This document shows positions 1 to 8,493 of a stretch of 64,000 nucleotides of DNA, piece after piece. The notes under the pieces are model-generated. The model did not search any database. It had not been told where the DNA came from and saw nothing but the letters and a program-made list of their open reading frames with translations. This DNA comes from Cytophagales bacterium. GTDB lineage: Bacteria > Bacteroidota > Bacteroidia > Cytophagales > UBA9547. Made by a program: the position numbers and the translations under genes. The stretch covers positions 1-64,000 of the forward strand of contig JAAFIH010000002.1 in the NCBI GenBank assembly GCA_013297755.1, in the 5' to 3' direction. Each line of letters starts with the position of its first letter. Positions within the stretch are counted from its first letter, which is position 1.

Positions 1-1
1 A

Positions 2-112
2 ATGGCACTTAGTATGTTAGATGCCGAAAAAACTAAAAATAAATCCAAGCCCTTAAAAAGACAAACTGCCTCATTATTAGATAGTTATAGAGAGTTGATT
101 TTGGGAGTTTAA
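2..112 (+). CDS. C-terminal end of an unidentified protein (5' partial)
   Basis: An open frame enters from the left edge and ends with TAA at 110-112. The visible 36 residues are lysine-rich and then end in a short hydrophobic tail. The ATG at position 2 could be an internal methionine or, less likely, the true start. Nothing in so short a piece identifies a family. It converges on pyrR, with the tandem-repeat arrays lying between the two 3' ends. Confidence 0.4.
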   Translation: MALSMLDAEKTKNKSKPLKRQTASLLDSYRELILGV

Positions 113-158
113 ATTAGAATTCCCTGATAAAATTTTAAAAATAGAAGAAGAGGTAAAA

Positions 159-190
159 GTTATAAGTTATAAGTTATAAGTTATAAGTTA
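159..190. repeat. Short tandem array of the heptamer GTTATAA (about 4.5 copies)
   Basis: Four perfect copies of GTTATAA plus a partial copy run head to tail, followed about 20 bases later by the longer CATTACA array. The same heptamer occurs about three times at 58072-58097, again followed by CATTACA-type units, so the two loci share a design. It lies between convergent genes and is non-coding. No spacers are present, so it is not a CRISPR array. Confidence 0.9.
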
Positions 191-209
191 AATTATGTTT
201 AAATAAAAA

Positions 210-430
210 ATTACGCATTACGCATTACACATTACACATTACACATTACACATTACACATTACACATTACACATTACACATTACACATTACACATTACAC
301 ATTACACATTACACATTACACATTACACATTACACATTACACATTACACATTACGCATTACTCATTACTCATTACGCATTCTGCATTACGCATTCTGCAT
401 TCTGCATTCTGCATTCTGCATTACACATTA
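210..430. repeat. Long tandem array of CATTACA-type heptamers (about 31 copies)
   Basis: About 31 seven-base units run without interruption. The core is a homogeneous CATTACA block. The edges carry CATTACG and CATTACT variants, and the pyrR-proximal side carries CATTCTG variants. The array runs directly into the stop codon of pyrR (428-430). With the GTTATAA array it fills the whole gap of roughly 315 bases between two convergent 3' ends; I see no gene or clear terminator there. Homogeneous centres with variant edges are typical of slippage-driven growth. Confidence 0.92.
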
Positions 431-967
431 TTGCGTTATCAACCATACATTGTCATCTTGCAGTCCTTGTTCTGTTAGCTCTACCAATACTTTTTCTGAA
501 GTGAGCGTGTTTACGTGTTTGCCACAATATTTGGGCTCTATGGGCAGTTCTCTGGAGTATTTTCTATCTATAAGTACCAATAATTCTACAGATGCTGGCC
601 TCCCAAACGATAGCATAGCATCCATTGCTGCTCTTATACTACGACCTGTGTACAATACATCGTCCATTAAAATAACTTTTTTATTTTCGAGCGAAAAAGG
701 CACATTCATTTCGTTTGGCAGCAAATCAAGGCTTCTTTTTCTATAATCATCTCTATTAAAAGTAGTGTCAAGTGTGCCAATAGGAACTTTTACATTAAAA
801 TCAGAAAGTAATATTTTTGAAATTTTATCTGCCAAAAATACACCTTTGGTTTGCAGCCCAAGTATAACAGTTTTGTCAAAATCATGATGATTTTCTACTA
901 ATAAATAACAAAGTCTTTTTAGTGTAATAGAGAGCGATTTCTTATCTAAGATTAATCTTTTTGTCAT
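428..967 (-). CDS. pyrR: PyrR-type phosphoribosyltransferase
   Basis: This 179-residue protein is a type I phosphoribosyltransferase of the PyrR family, which transfers ribose-phosphate from PRPP to uracil and in many bacteria also regulates pyrimidine genes. The PRPP-binding loop is plain at residues 98-110 (ILMDDVLYTGRS), and the family-typical GTLDTTFNRDDY segment sits at 64-75. Length matches the family. The gene stands alone: its 3' end touches the heptamer array and its start is 40 to 120 bases from the divergent phosphoesterase. No pyr biosynthesis genes are near, so a role in pyr regulation is inferred from the family only. Confidence 0.9.
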   Translation of the reverse strand: MTKRLILDKKSLSITLKRLCYLLVENHHDFDKTVILGLQTKGVFLADKISKILLSDFNVKVPIGTLDTTFNRDDYRKRSLDLLPNEMNVPFSLENKKVILMDDVLYTGRSIRAAMDAMLSFGRPASVELLVLIDRKYSRELPIEPKYCGKHVNTLTSEKVLVELTEQGLQDDNVWLITQ

Positions 968-1060
968 TTTAAATGGGTAATAGTTTTAACCAAAACTTTA
1001 TCTGTTATGCAAATTTGCATAAATGTTCAAAACTTTACTATTAAATATTTAAAAAAATCC

Positions 1061-1068
1061 TATTTTTG
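1061..1068 (+). promoter_or_regulatory. Candidate -7 box TATTTTTG for the phosphoesterase
   Basis: An exact match to the Bacteroidota -7 consensus TAnnTTTG, 19 bases before an in-frame GTG at 1088. It lies inside the longest possible reading frame (ATG at 1007), which argues that translation begins at the GTG. Confidence 0.45.
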
Positions 1069-1087
1069 TCTAAATTTTAAAATCACA

Positions 1088-2365
1088 GTGCCTACAACCG
1101 TTCTTTTATTTCGCATTTTATTTGTAGTATTTATTTTACTTCTCATCGATTTTTATGCTTTTTCTGGCTTTAAAGCTGCATTTTCAACCATTCAAATCGC
1201 TTTTTTAAAGAAAAATTTGTCGTTCTTTTATTGGTCTGTTACTATTTGTTATTTGATAGCTTTGACTATTTTTATTTTAAATTTTAAACCAGGTCAGGGT
1301 GCCAATGGAATACTTTTTAGAATTATTGGCGGAGGTTTGGTTCTGATTTGGTTACCCAAATTGATTTTCGCTATTTTTTTATTATTTGAAGATATATATA
1401 GATTGATCAACGCTGCAACTATTTATATATATGATATTGTAGGCTGGGAAAGTAAAGGGACAGAAGAGTATTTTAGTCCAAGACGCTCGTTTTTTAGCAA
1501 AATTGCTTTGGCAATAGCTGCTATACCTTTTTCAGCCATTTTGTATGGCATAACCAAAGGAAAGTATAATTTTAAGGTAAATAAAATTACTTTAAAATAC
1601 AAAAACTTACCCATTAGTTTTGATGGTTTTACAATTACTCAAATTTCAGATGTTCACTCAGGTAGTTTTGATAGTATAGAAGGGGTCGAAAAAGGTATTA
1701 AATTAATAAATGAATTAAACTCAGATATTGTCTTATTTACAGGAGATTTGGTCAATAATATAGCCAATGAATTTGACCCATACATTACTTTATTCTCTCA
1801 AATAGCAGCTCCACTAGGTAAATTTTCTATCACAGGAAATCATGATTATGGCGAATATATCCCTTGGGTATCTAGAGAAGCCAAAGAATCAAATTTTAAA
1901 AAACTGATTGAAAATCATGGTAAAGCAGGTTTCAAAATATTACTAAACGATCATATAGTTTTTAATAGAGATGGACAGCAACTTGCGATTATTGGCGTTG
2001 AAAATTGGGGTTTGCCCCCATTTCCACAATATGGAGATATCAACAAAGCATCTGAAAATATGACGAATGATATTTTTAAAGTTTTGATGAGCCACGATCC
2101 CTCACACTGGGACGCTCAAATACGCCAACATCCGCTAAGATACGACCTTACCCTATCTGGGCATACGCATGGTATGCAATTTGGAGTAGAAATACCTGGA
2201 TTTTTTAAGTGGAGTCCCGTGAAATACAAATACCCTAGATGGGCTGGCCTATATGAAGAAAACGACAAAAAACTCTATGTAAACAGAGGTTTTGGCTTTA
2301 TTGGTTTTCCTGGTAGAGTTGGTATTTGGCCAGAAATCACTCAAATAACATTGCAAAGAGGATAA
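1088..2365 (+). CDS. Membrane-anchored calcineurin-like metallophosphoesterase
   Basis: The N-terminal part has several hydrophobic membrane segments, followed by a calcineurin-like catalytic domain. All metal-binding blocks are visible in order: ISDVHSG, FTGDLVN, GNHDYG, a histidine in MSHDPSH, and SGHTHG near the C-terminus. The layout matches the YkuE/YpbG-like phosphoesterases of the inner membrane; the substrate cannot be read from sequence. The frame is open from ATG 1007 (452 residues), but a perfect -7 box at 1061-1068 makes GTG 1088 (425 residues) the better start. The gene is divergent from pyrR and monocistronic. Confidence 0.85.
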   Translation: MPTTVLLFRILFVVFILLLIDFYAFSGFKAAFSTIQIAFLKKNLSFFYWSVTICYLIALTIFILNFKPGQGANGILFRIIGGGLVLIWLPKLIFAIFLLFEDIYRLINAATIYIYDIVGWESKGTEEYFSPRRSFFSKIALAIAAIPFSAILYGITKGKYNFKVNKITLKYKNLPISFDGFTITQISDVHSGSFDSIEGVEKGIKLINELNSDIVLFTGDLVNNIANEFDPYITLFSQIAAPLGKFSITGNHDYGEYIPWVSREAKESNFKKLIENHGKAGFKILLNDHIVFNRDGQQLAIIGVENWGLPPFPQYGDINKASENMTNDIFKVLMSHDPSHWDAQIRQHPLRYDLTLSGHTHGMQFGVEIPGFFKWSPVKYKYPRWAGLYEENDKKLYVNRGFGFIGFPGRVGIWPEITQITLQRG

Positions 2366-2555
2366 TAAATTTTTATTTTTTTAATAAAATTCTCTTAATA
2401 TTATTTTTAGTAATTTATTAGTGATTTACAACATAAATATTCAAAATTGAATTTTAAAAAATATTTTATAAAACACATTCAAAATAAAATTTGAATTATA
2501 ATAATATTTATTTAAAATGCCTAAATTGAAATGATTATAGATTTACTTGCTTTAA

Positions 2556-2591
2556 AAAATCCCCATCTCCTATTTGTAGAATGGGGATTTT
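2556..2591 (-). terminator. Hairpin terminator downstream of the phosphohexomutase
   Basis: An 11-bp perfect stem (AAAATCCCCAT at 2556-2566, ATGGGGATTTT at 2581-2591) is followed on the minus strand by a T-rich run. It sits about 65 bases beyond the stop of the mutase gene and could also stop readthrough from the convergent phosphoesterase gene. The remainder of 2366-2655 is AT-rich with no gene seen. Confidence 0.75.
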
Positions 2592-2656
2592 AAGATGTTG
2601 CGAATAAGTATTTTTTTAAATTTATAAAACTAATCCTAAGACTAAATATTTTTTTT

Positions 2657-4390
2657 TTATATTCCTAAGTCGTTTATTATTTGATTAATTTTTGCATCTA
2701 ATGTTGCATCAATTTTCTCAAATTCACTTTTATGAGCTAATTTCTCATTTACCGAAAAGTAAAATTTAATTTTAGGTTCTGTCCCAGATGGACGAGCCGA
2801 AATAAGACTTCCATCTTGAGTAAGAAATTGAAGTACATCAGATGTAGGAAGTTGAATATCTGAAACAACACCAGTAGTAAGATTAGTTTCTTTGCTCAAT
2901 TCATAATCCATTAATTTTATTACTTTTGAGCCTGCAAGAATTTTTGGTGGATTATTTCTAAAACCCATCATCATAGCCTTGATTTCTTCTTGTCCAGTTT
3001 TGCCAGGTTTTGTAATTGATTTTAGTTTTTCCTTATAAAATCCAAAATCAATATACATATTTATGAGCATTTCATATAAACTGGTATGATTATCTTTGGC
3101 AAAAGCTGCAAGTTCTGCTATAAAAGCACATGAGGCTACTGCATCTTTATCTCTCGAAAAATCTCCAACAAGGTAACCATAGCTTTCTTCACCACCTACA
3201 ATAAATTTTTCTTTTCCTTCTTTTTGTCTTATAATTTCGCCTATATATTTGAATCCTGTAAGTACATTATAGCACTTAACCCCAAATTTATTGGCAATAG
3301 CATCCATGATGTAAGACGACACAATAGTTTTACATATAAATTGTTTTCCATCTATTTTTCCAGCTTTTTGCCAAGCCTGAAGCATATAGTAAATCAACAA
3401 AGCACCTGTTTGGTTGCCATTGAGTAATTGCCAGTTTCCTTCCAAATCTTTGATAGCTATTCCAACTCTATCAGCATCTGGGTCTGTGGCAAGTACTAAG
3501 TCTGCATCAATTTTTTTAGCAAGTTGAACTGCCATTTCTAATGCTGCTTTTTCCTCTGGGTTAGGCGATGGTGTAGTAGGGAAGTTGCCATCTGGGGTAG
3601 CTTGTGCTTCTACAATATGTATGTTTTCAAATCCAAAACTTTTGAGTAAAGCTGGTACAAGGGTTATGCCTGAGCCATGCAAAGGTGTAAAAACAATTTT
3701 TAAATCTTTTTGCCTTTGTATGGCTTCTTTTGAAATCGAAAGTGAAGTTATTTTTTGGATATATTCTTTGTCTATCTCTTCGCCAATATGAGTAATATTT
3801 GATTCATTTCCTGAGAATTTAATATCTGACACAGAAGTAATTTTTTGAACTTCTAATATAGAATTTGTATCATGTGGGCTTAGCATTTGAGCTCCATCGT
3901 TCCAATAGGCTTTATATCCATTATATTCTTTGGGATTGTGTGAGGCCGTTATCACAACGCCACTGTGGCAACCCAAATGTCTGATAGCAAAACTAAGTTC
4001 TGGTGTAGGTCTTAATTCACTAAACAAATATACTTTTGCTCCATTAGCTGCAAATACTTGAGCTGTAATTTTTGCAAAAAATGGGCTATTGTTTCGGCTA
4101 TCGCAAGCAATGGCAACTTTGATTTGCTCTCCTGCAAACGATTTTTGTAAGTAGTTGAATATGCCTTGGGTAGCAGCTCCAATGGTGTATTTGTTCATTT
4201 TGTTAGAACCTACGCCCATGATTCCACGCAATCCACCAGTACCAAATTCTAAATCTTTGTAAAATGAATTAGTAAGTTCAGTATAGTTTTTATCATTTAA
4301 AAGTTGGGTTATTTCTGCTTTTGTTTCTTCATCGTAAGCTCCATTGAGCCATTGATTTACTTTTGATTGAACTTCTGGTGAAAGCATCAT
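2657..4390 (-). CDS. Phosphoglucomutase/phosphomannomutase (alpha-D-phosphohexomutase)
   Basis: A 577-residue cytoplasmic enzyme that interconverts hexose 1- and 6-phosphates. All four family signatures are present: the phosphoserine loop TASHNPKEYNG with Ser150, the metal loop ATDPDADRVG with Asp303, Asp305 and Asp307, the sugar-recognition loop GGEESYGY at 399-406, and the phosphate-binding loop RPSGTEP at 533-539. Length fits the PgcA-like bacterial form. It probably supplies glucose-1-phosphate for nucleotide-sugar synthesis, which the later ugd gene would use. It is monocistronic, with a terminator downstream. Specificity for glucose versus mannose is not decided. Confidence 0.92.
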   Translation of the reverse strand: MMLSPEVQSKVNQWLNGAYDEETKAEITQLLNDKNYTELTNSFYKDLEFGTGGLRGIMGVGSNKMNKYTIGAATQGIFNYLQKSFAGEQIKVAIACDSRNNSPFFAKITAQVFAANGAKVYLFSELRPTPELSFAIRHLGCHSGVVITASHNPKEYNGYKAYWNDGAQMLSPHDTNSILEVQKITSVSDIKFSGNESNITHIGEEIDKEYIQKITSLSISKEAIQRQKDLKIVFTPLHGSGITLVPALLKSFGFENIHIVEAQATPDGNFPTTPSPNPEEKAALEMAVQLAKKIDADLVLATDPDADRVGIAIKDLEGNWQLLNGNQTGALLIYYMLQAWQKAGKIDGKQFICKTIVSSYIMDAIANKFGVKCYNVLTGFKYIGEIIRQKEGKEKFIVGGEESYGYLVGDFSRDKDAVASCAFIAELAAFAKDNHTSLYEMLINMYIDFGFYKEKLKSITKPGKTGQEEIKAMMMGFRNNPPKILAGSKVIKLMDYELSKETNLTTGVVSDIQLPTSDVLQFLTQDGSLISARPSGTEPKIKFYFSVNEKLAHKSEFEKIDATLDAKINQIINDLGI

Positions 4391-4526
4391 ATTTGGTAGT
4401 TTAATTTTTAGTGTTTTACAAATATATTTATAAATTTAATTTTATCAATATTCATATTTTTTAAATTTAAAAAAGGTAATAATTTTTTAAATTTAATATA
4501 ATTAATATTTATATTTTTTTAATAAA

Positions 4527-5993
4527 TTACTTACTTTTATTCAAAATGCTGTTTTTCTTCCCATAAATAAAATAAATCAAAAACCCTAAAGCCATCCAAA
4601 TAAAAAGTCTAATCCAAGTATCCAATGGCAACCCAAGCATTTGAATAATAGCAAAACCTGCTCCAAAAGTACCTGTTATCCAGATAAACGGGGCCTTGAA
4701 AGGTCTTTTGGCGTTGGGTTGTTTTACTCTCAGTACCATGATACCAATACAAACAATAGCAAAAGCCAATAATGTACCAATCGAAACCAACTCGCCTAGC
4801 AAACTGATGGGTAAAAATCCTGCCAACAGGGCAGCAAAAATGCCAGTAATAATTGAAGAAATGTAAGGAGTTTTGAATTTGGGATGTAGTTTAGAAAAAA
4901 GTGGTGGCAGCAAACCATCTTTTGACATAGAATAAAATATTCTTGGCTGACCCATCAACATAACCAAAACCACAGAACTAAGACCTGCTATTGCTCCCAA
5001 TTTTATAATAGGGCTGAGCCATTTTAAATCTGTACCAACACTATCAATAGCTATTGCAATAGGATTAGGAGAGTTTAATAACTTGTAATCTATCATTCCA
5101 GTAAGTACAAAAGCTACAAGAATGTATATAATTGTGCAAACGGCCAGTGAAGCCAATATGCCTATGGGCATATCCCTTTGCGGATTTTTTGTTTCTTGAG
5201 CAGCCGTAGACACAGCATCAAAACCAATATACGAAAAGAAAATCACTCCTGCACCACGCAAAATACCACTCCATCCAAAAGAACCAAATTCTCCAGTATT
5301 TTCAGGAATAAAAGGTGTAAGATTTTCTTCTGAAACATAAGAAAATCCAAAAAATATAAATAATAATATTACTATTACTTTTATTATTACAATAGTGTTA
5401 TTAAATTTTACAGATTCTTTTATTCCTATAACTAACAATGTTGTAACGATTGTAACAATAAACACTGCCGGAAAGTTAAAATAAGAACCTGTACTCTGCC
5501 AACCTGATACTGGGTCTAATATAAATGGGGATTGAGTTATTGAAGAAGGTATAGTTATATGTAAGTTTTCTTTAAAAAAATTAGATACATAGCCACTCCA
5601 GCCCACAGCTACAGTAGATGCAGCAAACAGGTATTCTAATATCAGGTCCCAACCAATTATCCAAGCTATTAATTCGCCCAAAGTAGCATAGGCATAAGTG
5701 TAGGCACTTCCTGCTATGGGTATCATGGCTGCAAATTCGGCATAACATAGTCCAGCAAAAGCACAAGCCAAACCAGAAAGCACAAAAGATAAAATGATTG
5801 ATGGACCTGCATATTGAGCAGCAGCATTGCCTGTAAGTACAAAAATACCTGCACCAATTACAGCACCAATACCAAGCATGGTAAGATTAGTAGCATTTAA
5901 GGTTTTTTTCATCCCTTTGCCATCTGCCTCATTAAAAGCCTCTTCCTGTAAATCCTCGATAGATTTTTTTCTAAATATGTTATTATTTTCCAT
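4527..5993 (-). CDS. APC-family amino-acid permease (cationic amino-acid transporter type)
   Basis: A 488-residue integral membrane protein with about 12 hydrophobic segments. The first helix carries the APC signature GIGAVIGAGIFVLTG, and further family motifs follow (PIAGSAYTYAYATLGE, then FFSYIGFDAVSTAAQE near the middle). This fits the CAT/YfnA branch, which imports or exchanges amino acids; the substrate is not determinable. The ATG start is supported by a conventional cytoplasmic N-terminus before the first helix. It is flanked by short AT-rich gaps and is likely transcribed alone. Confidence 0.9.
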   Translation of the reverse strand: MENNNIFRKKSIEDLQEEAFNEADGKGMKKTLNATNLTMLGIGAVIGAGIFVLTGNAAAQYAGPSIILSFVLSGLACAFAGLCYAEFAAMIPIAGSAYTYAYATLGELIAWIIGWDLILEYLFAASTVAVGWSGYVSNFFKENLHITIPSSITQSPFILDPVSGWQSTGSYFNFPAVFIVTIVTTLLVIGIKESVKFNNTIVIIKVIVILLFIFFGFSYVSEENLTPFIPENTGEFGSFGWSGILRGAGVIFFSYIGFDAVSTAAQETKNPQRDMPIGILASLAVCTIIYILVAFVLTGMIDYKLLNSPNPIAIAIDSVGTDLKWLSPIIKLGAIAGLSSVVLVMLMGQPRIFYSMSKDGLLPPLFSKLHPKFKTPYISSIITGIFAALLAGFLPISLLGELVSIGTLLAFAIVCIGIMVLRVKQPNAKRPFKAPFIWITGTFGAGFAIIQMLGLPLDTWIRLFIWMALGFLIYFIYGKKNSILNKSK

Positions 5994-6073
5994 TTTTTTT
6001 GTTTCCCATTAGGTTGTATTAATGACGTTCAATATAAAAAATATAAATGAATTTTAATATTTTTTCAAATAAT

Positions 6074-6556
6074 TCATGACATATAGATTAAAGCTGTTGC
6101 ATAAGCATTTACTCCTTCTTGTCGTCCTACATACCCTAAATGTTCGTTTGTAGTAGCTTTTATTGATATATCATTTGAATTTATTTGCATACAATCAGCA
6201 AGAGTAGTTTGCATTTTTGTAATATGTGGATTTATCTTAGGGGCCTCCAGACAAAGTGTAGAGTCTATGTTTGATATTTTGTATCCTTTTTCGTAAATTA
6301 ATTTACATGATTCTAAGAGTAAAATTTTGCTATCTATGCCTTTCCAACGGTCGTCAGTATTTGAAAAATGAAAGCCAATATCTCTCAGATTTGCTGCTCC
6401 TAGTAGTGCATCGCATATAGCATGTATAAGTACATCTGCATCTGAATGGCCTAGAGCACCTTTATGATGTTCTATTTTAATCCCGCCCAACCAAAGTTCT
6501 CTGCCTTCAACCAACTGATGTGTATCAAAACCAAATCCTATTCTTATTGATTTCAT
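6074..6556 (-). CDS. ispF: 2-C-methyl-D-erythritol 2,4-cyclodiphosphate synthase
   Basis: A 160-residue enzyme of the non-mevalonate isoprenoid pathway that cyclises its CDP-methylerythritol phosphate substrate with release of CMP. Zinc ligands are visible: Asp11 and His13 in GFDTHQ, and His45 in GHSDADVLIHA. The C-terminal TTNEHLGYVGRQEG segment is also typical. Length is normal. It is the last gene of a minus-strand operon (TPR protein, two lipoproteins, ispF), only 3 bases after the lipoprotein stop. The upstream genes suggest no link to isoprenoids. Confidence 0.96.
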   Translation of the reverse strand: MKSIRIGFGFDTHQLVEGRELWLGGIKIEHHKGALGHSDADVLIHAICDALLGAANLRDIGFHFSNTDDRWKGIDSKILLLESCKLIYEKGYKISNIDSTLCLEAPKINPHITKMQTTLADCMQINSNDISIKATTNEHLGYVGRQEGVNAYATALIYMS

Positions 6557-6559
6557 TAA

Positions 6560-7315
6560 CTAAAATGTGATTTTTGATAGTGTAAGGATAGCATCAGAAT
6601 TTCTATTAATAGAATAAATTGGATAAAACTTTGAGTCTGTTACTCCCCAAATACCATATCCAAGTGGATTTGCACTAAAACTTGGATGATTTTGAAATTC
6701 AATATTTGAAATTCCAATATACACTGGTTTGTAAATAATGCCTTTGAGAAGGTTATTTTCAATGAATGGTTGAAAAAATCCAGTTTGATTTAAGTTTTGG
6801 TCTATGTGATTAAAAATTTTATATACTCCATCTGGAAAGTAACATACAGTATAAGAAAGTGATTTTGCAGTAGTTGAATCTAGTAAATTTGTAATGCTAG
6901 AAGTACTGCCATTGGATGCTAAAAAATCTGCATTCTCGATTTTCCAGCCTTGTACTACATCAGATGTAGAATTTATTTCATTATGTTTTTTGTTATCAAA
7001 ACATATCAGTTTTAATAAATTTATTGGAACTTCAGATAAAATTGTACCACTTTTATCTGAAAAAATAGAATCTCTAAAACTAATACCATTTCTAAGAGCT
7101 ATATAATTTGTGGTCATGGCACTCGAAGGTATAGTTAGCAAAAGTGTATTTATTTTATAGCCATATCCAAAAGCAGATGTAGTTGTAATATTATTACTTC
7201 CAAGAGCTGTGAATCCTACTGGATTTGGTTTTATTAAAGTAGAATTTTTGCAACTATTTAATAAAAATATCAGCCCAAAAATTACCAAAAAAAAAGATAC
7301 AATGCGTTTTTTCAC
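6560..7315 (-). CDS. Predicted lipoprotein of unknown function
   Basis: This 251-residue protein starts at GTG with a basic, hydrophobic signal peptide that ends in a lipobox (LLNSC, Cys22), so it should be lipidated at the periplasmic face. After the signal the sequence is rich in Ser, Thr and Asn and looks beta-rich, as in secreted Bacteroidota lipoproteins. I recognise no domain. It lies between a small basic lipoprotein and ispF with gaps of 17 and 3 bases, so it is probably translated from the same message. Function unknown. Confidence 0.75.
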   Translation of the reverse strand: MKKRIVSFFLVIFGLIFLLNSCKNSTLIKPNPVGFTALGSNNITTTSAFGYGYKINTLLLTIPSSAMTTNYIALRNGISFRDSIFSDKSGTILSEVPINLLKLICFDNKKHNEINSTSDVVQGWKIENADFLASNGSTSSITNLLDSTTAKSLSYTVCYFPDGVYKIFNHIDQNLNQTGFFQPFIENNLLKGIIYKPVYIGISNIEFQNHPSFSANPLGYGIWGVTDSKFYPIYSINRNSDAILTLSKITF

Positions 7316-7332
7316 GTTAAAATTTTGAACGA

Positions 7333-7719
7333 TTATCTATCGTATATGGAGAAATTAGACTTTTCGGCAGCCTGAGATGCTTCCATGTTGTCTTTGTAAT
7401 TTTGATAATTATAATTACGCTTGTTACGTTTAGTAACAATACGTCTATTAATATTTCGATTATAACTACTTATATTTGATGAGCGTTGAGGTGTGTATCT
7501 GTGACGACTTTGGATTTCTCTAATCATACCCCATTTTACTTGCTTGCGATCATAGTGACTTCGTTCTCTACTATAATTTTTTACTCTAGATTGTATAGAT
7601 TTATATTTTTTGTTAGATATAGATATTGGTTTAGAACGAAAACTTTGTTTTGCTCCATTACAAGATTCCAAAATTAAAATTGAAAAAAAAATACATATAC
7701 CTATTAAAATTTTATACAT
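7333..7719 (-). CDS. Small, very basic predicted lipoprotein
   Basis: A 128-residue protein with a signal peptide and lipobox (LILESC, Cys20). The mature part is unusually rich in Arg, Lys, Tyr, Ser and Asn with hardly any hydrophobic core, suggesting an extended protein that may bind peptidoglycan, LPS or nucleic acid. No family was recognised. It sits 11 bases after the TPR gene and 17 before the next lipoprotein, so it is part of one operon. Confidence 0.7.
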   Translation of the reverse strand: MYKILIGICIFFSILILESCNGAKQSFRSKPISISNKKYKSIQSRVKNYSRERSHYDRKQVKWGMIREIQSRHRYTPQRSSNISSYNRNINRRIVTKRNKRNYNYQNYKDNMEASQAAEKSNFSIYDR

Positions 7720-7730
7720 TCCTATACATA

Positions 7731-8432
7731 TTATTGTTGGGCAAGTGCTTCGTTCAAAGATTTATATTTTTTAGCATCATTTAATTTTTGGCTTGTTGGA
7801 TATTCATTAATGATGATATTATAAGTATTTACGGCATTTGAATAATCTTTGTTTAGCTCGTATGCTAGTGCTAATTTCATTAAATAATCAGGTGTAAATT
7901 GCTTTGTTGGTTGATGTTTTGAGGCTTTTTCATAATATGAAATAGCATTTGAATAATCGTTTTTTTCCATGTAAGCATCGCCAATAAGTGAGTAAGCTCT
8001 TGCCTGTACAAGTACATCGTTTGCCGAAAATCGGTCTAAAAAGTCAATAGCTTCGTCAAATTTTCCTAGTTTGAGGTAGCAAACACCAGCATAAAAACCT
8101 GCTAATTTACCAGCTTGCGACATACCATAATCATCTGAAATCTCTACTAAACCTTTGTTTACTCCATCTCCATTGAGGGCTTTGTTTAAACTATCAGATT
8201 CAAAATAATATACAGCTTGGAACATTTCGTTTTGAGCATCAGTATTTTGAGTTTGTAAGTAATATTTACCAAAGAAAATTAAGCCAATAACCAATACAAT
8301 ACCACCGCCTATGATGGAAATTATATTTTTATTCTTTTCAAACCACTCTTCAAATTTGCCACTTTGCAAATTTTCGATGATTGCTTCTGGTTGCTCTAAA
8401 ATCTCTTCTAATTTATTTTCTTTTTTAGCCAC
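7731..8432 (-). CDS. Membrane-anchored tetratricopeptide-repeat protein (YfgM-like)
   Basis: A 233-residue protein with a GTG start. It has a short acidic cytoplasmic N-terminus, one transmembrane helix at about residues 36-56 and a soluble C-terminal part with TPR motifs (for example ARAYSLIGDAYMEKNDYSNA). This layout matches YfgM-type periplasmic TPR proteins linked to secretion-chaperone networks; the assignment rests on architecture only. It heads the operon ending in ispF. Confidence 0.8.
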   Translation of the reverse strand: MAKKENKLEEILEQPEAIIENLQSGKFEEWFEKNKNIISIIGGGIVLVIGLIFFGKYYLQTQNTDAQNEMFQAVYYFESDSLNKALNGDGVNKGLVEISDDYGMSQAGKLAGFYAGVCYLKLGKFDEAIDFLDRFSANDVLVQARAYSLIGDAYMEKNDYSNAISYYEKASKHQPTKQFTPDYLMKLALAYELNKDYSNAVNTYNIIINEYPTSQKLNDAKKYKSLNEALAQQ

Positions 8433-8493
8433 TTCTTTAGGTATTACTTTTTTTTAATTAATTTTTTTTTACAAATATAAGAATATATTAAAA

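Noticed and set aside
210-430. Possible CRISPR array
   Set aside because: The units are 7 bases long and contiguous with no spacers; it is a simple tandem repeat, despite the Cas6-like gene 10 kb away.
1007-1087. N-terminal extension of the metallophosphoesterase
   Set aside because: A perfect -7 box lies inside it and the sequence is unlike a leader; GTG 1088 is preferred.
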